Source of the DNA: an uncultured Ruminococcus sp.
Lineage (GTDB): Bacteria; Bacillota; Clostridia; Oscillospirales; Acutalibacteraceae
DNA: 9,265 nt
Assembly: GCA_902803035.1 (NCBI GenBank)
Contig: CADCON010000218.1
Location: 1-9,265, forward strand
Direction of reading: 5' to 3'
Part shown: piece by piece, positions 6,207-9,265 of the stretch
Position numbering within the stretch: position 1 is the stretch's first letter
Layout: the number at the start of each line of letters is the position of its first letter
Translations under genes and position numbers: made by a program
The notes under the pieces: generated by a model
What the model was told of the DNA's origin: nothing
The model's database searches: none
The model's input: the letters and a program-made list of their open reading frames with translations, nothing else

Positions 6207-8325
6207 GGGGGTCGGAGGACGCAGGCTGCATTTCCGTGAGGGTGAAGGTGACTCTACCCGTGGCAATGCGAGAAGCGGCCACTGTGACGCGGACGGGGTC
6301 GCCCACCCGGAAGGTTTTGCCGCTGTGCCTTCCCCGGAGCGAGGCCAGCCCGTCATATTCGTATTCGTCTTCGGGAAGATCCTCGATGTGAACCATTCCC
6401 TCCGCGCTGTTTTCAAGACGCACAAAGAATCCGTTGTCCAGCACAGAGCAAATAGTGCCGGGAAATGACTCGCCGATGAATTTTGACATATATTCCGCCA
6501 TATAGCAGTCCTCCGTGCGGCGTTCGGCATTGACCGCCCTCACCTCGTATTCGGAGGAAAGATCCGCCGCGTCTTCGGCTTTGCCATAGAAGCGTCTGGT
6601 GATAGAGGAGAGGGACTGCCCGGCAACGTATGCGGAAAGCACACGGTGAATGAAGGTGTCTGGATACCGCCGGATAGGGGAGGTGAAGTGGCAGTAATCC
6701 CTCAGCGCAAGCCCGTAATGTCCCAGCGGGCGTGTATCGTAGCGCGCCTTGGCCATTGCGCGGAGAAGCACATTGGAAATGATCGGCTCATACGGCTTTC
6801 CGCTCACACGCGCCAGCACGCGGTCGATATCGGCGGGGGCGGGGGATCCGCAGATGTCGCTGGAGGTCACCCCGACAATGCGGAGCAGCATGGCCGCGCG
6901 TTCGAGCGATTCGGGGTCGGGGGATTCATGCACGCGGAACACAAAGGGAATATTCGCCTTTTCGGCGAGTCTGGCGGCGGCGGTGTTGGCGGAAATCATG
7001 AACTGCTCGATGATTTTCTCGGCGGTGCCGGATTCCCTCTGGCTGATGCCGACGCAGACCCCGTCGCCGTCCAGCTCAAATTGCGATTCCACGGAGCTGA
7101 AATGCACGCACCCGCGCTTGGAGGCCGCGCGTTCCAGAATGCGGTATAACGCCAGCGAGTCGTCGAGCGCGTCGCGGACGCAGGCGTATTTTTCCACGAT
7201 GGCGGGAGAAGCGGTGCCGTCGAAAAGGGCATTGATCTCGGAATACACCCCGCGTACCCTGGAATGAATGATGGTTTTCTCAAACCGGTAATGCAGCATA
7301 GTTCCCTCGTGGTCGAAATCCATGAACGCGCTGAAGGCCAGCTTGTCGGTATGGGCGTTGAGGGAGCAGATGCCGTTGGAAATTTCGACAGGATACATCG
7401 GAATCACGCGGTCGGCGAAATAGACGGAGGTCCCGCGCCGTAGGGCTTCCAGATCCAGCGGGCTTTCGTCGGTGACATAGTGGGAAACGTCCGCGATATG
7501 CACCGAAAGCTCAAACCCTCCGGCCTTCTTCCTGACGAAGATCGCGTCGTCAAGGTCTTTGGCGTCCGCGCCGTCAATGGTGAAAATGTCCCAATCCCGC
7601 AGGTCGGTGCGGCCGGCCGCATCCTCCGGCTTCACGCCCGCGTCGTTGACAGCCCTTGCCTGCGCGAGGACGTCCTCCCCGAATTCGTGGGGAATGCCCA
7701 GCGCGTCAATGATTGCGTCGGCGCACACTCTGGCGCATTCGGCATCGCCGTAGAGCCGCACGGCCGTGGCGGTGAGCTTCTTTCCGTCGGGTGAGAAGCG
7801 CACCTTCGCCAGAATTTTGTCGCCTTCGCGCGCGTCGATCTTGTTTTTGACGATTTCGATGGGATTCATGTAGAAGGCGTCGGCGTGAAGTTCCTGTCTG
7901 CCGCGGAAACGCTTGATAGTGCCGACCGCGGTTCTGTCGCCGTAGGCGTAGACGCTCTTGACCCTGCCGAAGCGGCCGGTGTCATCGGAATGCATCGAAA
8001 CCACCACCCGGTCGCCGGGGAGCGCGCCCATGCTGTCGGAAGCGGAAATGTAGACGTCGTCGCCGCCCTCGTCGGGCTTCATGAAGCAGAAGCCGCGGGA
8101 GAAGGAGATGATTTTTCCCTTGACATAGCCCGCGCCCCTGACGCTCTGGACGTTGTTCTTTTTGGAAATAATGACCTCTCCGGCGCGTTCGAGGGCGTTG
8201 AGATCCATGAAGAACTGCGCGGCGTCCGTCACGCCCAGTTCCTTGATGAGCTTGTCCGTTCTGACCGGCTTGGACTTGCTGCCGAGCTGATCGCGGATAA
8301 ATTCCTGTTGCTCTGTAAGCGGCAT
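6202..8325 (-). CDS. rnr: Ribonuclease R
   Basis: This 707-residue 3'-to-5' exoribonuclease of the RNB family degrades structured RNA and takes part in rRNA and mRNA turnover. Order of parts: an N-terminal winged-helix region (about 1-62), OB/cold-shock domains (about 66-190, including GKIISFSRGFCFMKPD), the RNB catalytic domain (about 240-565) and a C-terminal S1 domain (about 618-700: FPGTICSVLDNGFFVRL, then GMVHIEDL). The metal-binding cluster is seen in DGADAKDLDDAI (251-262), and the conserved HFTSPIRRYPD is at 546-556. The short tail lacks the long Lys-rich extension of E. coli RNase R, as is usual in Firmicutes. The start ATG is 12 bases from AAAGGAG, a slightly long spacing, with no better in-frame ATG. 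It lies downstream of secG, a conserved pairing, but a terminator stands between. smpB, a frequent third member, is absent; ldh is convergent instead. Confidence 0.95.
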   Translation of the reverse strand: MPLTEQQEFIRDQLGSKSKPVRTDKLIKELGVTDAAQFFMDLNALERAGEVIISKKNNVQSVRGAGYVKGKIISFSRGFCFMKPDEGGDDVYISASDSMGALPGDRVVVSMHSDDTGRFGRVKSVYAYGDRTAVGTIKRFRGRQELHADAFYMNPIEIVKNKIDAREGDKILAKVRFSPDGKKLTATAVRLYGDAECARVCADAIIDALGIPHEFGEDVLAQARAVNDAGVKPEDAAGRTDLRDWDIFTIDGADAKDLDDAIFVRKKAGGFELSVHIADVSHYVTDESPLDLEALRRGTSVYFADRVIPMYPVEISNGICSLNAHTDKLAFSAFMDFDHEGTMLHYRFEKTIIHSRVRGVYSEINALFDGTASPAIVEKYACVRDALDDSLALYRILERAASKRGCVHFSSVESQFELDGDGVCVGISQRESGTAEKIIEQFMISANTAAARLAEKANIPFVFRVHESPDPESLERAAMLLRIVGVTSSDICGSPAPADIDRVLARVSGKPYEPIISNVLLRAMAKARYDTRPLGHYGLALRDYCHFTSPIRRYPDTFIHRVLSAYVAGQSLSSITRRFYGKAEDAADLSSEYEVRAVNAERRTEDCYMAEYMSKFIGESFPGTICSVLDNGFFVRLENSAEGMVHIEDLPEDEYEYDGLASLRGRHSGKTFRVGDPVRVTVAASRIATGRVTFTLTEMQPASSDPQ

Positions 8326-8384
8326 AATGAATGATAACTCCTTTCTGTTGTGAGAATAAATGATGGAATGAAATAAAGACAGAC

Positions 8385-8422
8385 AAAAAAATATGCGAAA
8401 CAGAGCGGACTGCTTCGCATAT
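8385..8422 (-). terminator. Intrinsic terminator between secG and rnr
   Basis: On the minus strand, 26 bases past the secG stop, a 13-bp stem with one G-U pair (ATATGCGAAGCAG with CTGTTTCGCATAT; arms 8422-8410 and 8403-8391) has a 6-base loop and runs into a tract of T (8390-8385). It should end most secG transcripts. No convincing promoter is seen in the 59 bases between it and rnr, so rnr expression may depend on readthrough or a weak promoter. Confidence 0.9.
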
Positions 8423-8448
8423 CGGTGTGCAATTGGTGCGGTGGGACA

Positions 8449-8712
8449 TTATTTGATAAGAATGATAATGTCGAGGACCATGACCAGAATGAAGAAAACC
8501 GTGGCAAGCGTCTTGGTGAATCTGGCGAGCTTTGCGCTGGTGGTTCTGTTTTCATTCTTGCCGAGGTAGGAATCATAGGCAGAGGAAGAGCCGCCGATCG
8601 CGCCGGAAAGCCCCTCGTCGTCGCTCTGCTGGAACAGCACGACGATGATCGTCACCACAGCAATCAACATGAGCAGTATGCTCAGAATCCATTGAGAAAC
8701 CGACAGTGTCAT
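8449..8712 (-). CDS. secG: Preprotein translocase subunit SecG
   Basis: The 87-residue inner-membrane protein is the small non-essential partner of SecY and SecE and helps protein export through the Sec channel. It shows the standard SecG layout: a first membrane helix (about 7-27, SQWILSILLMLIAVVTIIVVLFQQ), a short polar loop with the family signature GLSGAIGGSS (34-43), and a second helix (about 66-86, TKTLATVFFILVMVLDIIIL). Length is typical. The start is supported by GGAGG (8724-8728), 11 bases from the ATG, and by a strong promoter about 50 bases upstream. It precedes rnr, as in many Firmicutes. Confidence 0.95.
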   Translation of the reverse strand: MTLSVSQWILSILLMLIAVVTIIVVLFQQSDDEGLSGAIGGSSSAYDSYLGKNENRTTSAKLARFTKTLATVFFILVMVLDIIILIK

Positions 8713-8761
8713 AATTGTTTACACCTCCAAAGCGAAGATCTGCATATTTACATACCATACT

Positions 8762-8790
8762 ATTTTAGCACGCGTTTATCAGAATTGCAA
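8762..8790 (-). promoter_or_regulatory. Sigma-A promoter for secG
   Basis: On the minus strand TTGCAA (8790-8785), a 17-base spacer and TAAAAT (8767-8762). The DNA beyond the -35 (8791-8860) is made of long A and T tracts that could act as UP elements for this promoter and for the divergent tRNA promoter. Confidence 0.78.
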
Positions 8791-8862
8791 TAGTTTTTTC
8801 TGATTATTTTTTGTTTTTTTCATCGGAGGAAAGAAAAATTAATTTTTTTTTTGAAAAAAGGC

Positions 8863-8891
8863 TTTACATTTGCGGACGAAGATGATATACT
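8863..8891 (+). promoter_or_regulatory. Promoter of the tRNA-Arg gene
   Basis: TTTACA (8863-8868), a 17-base spacer and TATACT (8886-8891), preceded by A/T tracts as expected of a strong stable-RNA promoter. Transcription should start near 8898. The leader before the tRNA contains a small hairpin, ACACGCCG with CGGTGTGT, at about 8909-8931, which processing would remove. Confidence 0.78.
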
Positions 8892-8945
8892 ATTCAAGCA
8901 TTAAAAAAACACGCCGTTTTGCGCGGTGTGTGATATCAGATGTAT

Positions 8946-9022
8946 GCGCTTGTAGCTCAGTTGGATAGAGTGTTTGACTACGAATCAAAAGGTCGGGGGT
9001 TCGAATCCCTTCAAGCGCGCCA
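8946..9022 (+). tRNA. tRNA-Arg (anticodon ACG)
   Basis: The 77-base gene folds as a full cloverleaf. The acceptor stem GCGCTTG/CAAGCGC pairs perfectly. The D stem is GCTC/GAGT with one G-U pair. The anticodon stem is TTTGA/TCAAA with loop CTACGAA, giving anticodon ACG at 8980-8982. A five-base variable loop follows. The T stem GGGGG/CCCTT has two G-U pairs and loop TTCGAAT. The discriminator base is G and CCA is encoded. The wobble A is expected to be deaminated to inosine by TadA, so it reads CGU, CGC and CGA. It stands alone, with its own promoter and terminator. Confidence 0.97.
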
Positions 9023-9026
9023 AAGC

Positions 9027-9060
9027 AAAAATCCCGTCGTCGCAAGACGACGGGATTTTT
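9027..9060 (+). terminator. Intrinsic terminator of the tRNA gene
   Basis: A perfect 15-bp inverted repeat (9027-9041 with 9046-9060) closes on a GCAA tetraloop, with the GC-rich core CCCGTCGTC/GACGACGGG and flanking A5/T5. It begins four bases after the tRNA CCA. Because the A5/T5 flanks are symmetrical it could also work on the minus strand. Confidence 0.93.
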
Positions 9061-9070
9061 CCTTTGTATG

Positions 9071-9160
9071 ATTCATTTTTATGTTTTCAGTATTCATTCT
9101 TCAGTAAAAACGACAGGCTTTTCGAAATGAATACTGAAAACTGAAGAGTGAAAAATGAAT
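9071..9160. repeat. 90-base inverted repeat built from degenerate heptads
   Basis: Two 35-base arms (9071-9105 and 9126-9160) each consist of five 7-base units of the form A-N-T-G-A-A-N, such as AATGAAT, ACTGAAA and ACTGAAG. The left arm reads this way on the minus strand and the right arm on the plus strand, with one deviant unit (ACATAAA) in the left arm. The arms are therefore inverted around a 20-base spacer (9106-9125), but the unit order differs, so pairing is partly out of register. It looks like a MITE-like or REP-like intergenic repeat; the family is not recognised. Confidence 0.7.
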
Positions 9161-9168
9161 AATCATCT

Positions 9169-9188
9169 GAATCACAAAGAATCACAAT
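9169..9188 (+). repeat. Tandem 10-base direct repeat
   Basis: GAATCACAAA is followed at once by GAATCACAAT, two near-identical 10-base units next to the heptad inverted repeat. They may be part of the same repeat element or chance in an A-rich spacer. Confidence 0.4.
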
Positions 9189-9206
9189 AACTGACCGGCA
9201 TCCTTT

Positions 9207-9265
9207 TTATATTACCATTCCAAAAGAGATGTTGTCGAGGGCGAATTCGGGATATTCCTTCCTCA
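9207..9265 (-). CDS. Possible C-terminal end of an unidentified gene (cut by window edge)
   Basis: On the minus strand the frame entering from the right edge reads RKEYPEFALDNISFGMVI and ends with TAA at 9209-9207. Codon use (CCC, TTC, GCC, CTC, GAC, AAC, ATC) matches neighbouring genes, and the other two minus frames are less gene-like, so this could be the tail of a real protein. Eighteen residues are too few to name a family. If real, the heptad inverted repeat or the symmetrical tRNA terminator would be its nearest downstream hairpin. Confidence 0.35.
   Translation of the reverse strand, partial: RKEYPEFALDNISFGMVI

Noticed and set aside
8946..9022. tRNA-embedded attachment site of an integrated element
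   Set aside because: No integrase gene and no duplicated tRNA 3' end is visible in the 243 bases after the tRNA.
9071..9188. CRISPR array
   Set aside because: The units are 7 and 10 bases, contiguous and without unique spacers, and no cas gene is nearby.

Overview
This looks like an ordinary chromosomal segment of a Gram-positive, Firmicutes-type bacterium, most likely a moderately GC-rich member of the Clostridia (Oscillospiraceae-like). The grounds are strong AGGAGG-type ribosome binding sites, near-consensus sigma-A promoters with 17-base spacers, intrinsic terminators, an L-lactate dehydrogenase, a secG-rnr gene pair and a tRNA with encoded CCA. The lineage is an inference from these traits, not a database result.

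Layout, left to right. Minus strand: the N-terminal 108 residues of a P-loop GTPase resembling the YfjP/YeeP group (1-325, cut by the window edge), with a strong promoter and a roughly 100-base structured leader; asparagine synthase AsnB (618-2447); and a single-pass membrane protein with a long acidic cytoplasmic N-terminus and a C-terminal peptidoglycan-binding domain (2575-3513). Plus strand, divergent from the last: a MarR-family regulator (3751-4206) with a perfect palindromic operator just after its own -10, then an alpha/beta hydrolase in the same operon (4239-5036), then L-lactate dehydrogenase from its own promoter (5180-6133). Minus strand, convergent with ldh: RNase R (6202-8325) preceded by SecG (8449-8712), with a strong terminator between them. 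Plus strand: a lone tRNA-Arg(ACG) with its own promoter and terminator (8946-9022). The right end holds a 90-base inverted repeat made of degenerate 7-base units, and possibly the last 18 codons of another minus-strand gene.

How the genes relate: marR and the hydrolase form a probable autoregulated two-gene unit. ldh is a fermentative enzyme that regenerates NAD+ from pyruvate and has a palindrome upstream of its -35. secG and rnr are a conserved Firmicutes neighbourhood (often followed by smpB, which is not found here), although a terminator separates them. The other genes look independently transcribed.

I did not find a convincing new defence, mobile or biosynthetic system. The most unusual items are the acidic-tailed peptidoglycan-binding membrane protein, the heptad-built inverted repeat after the tRNA, the structured leader of the GTPase gene, and the MarR operator with its hydrolase partner.
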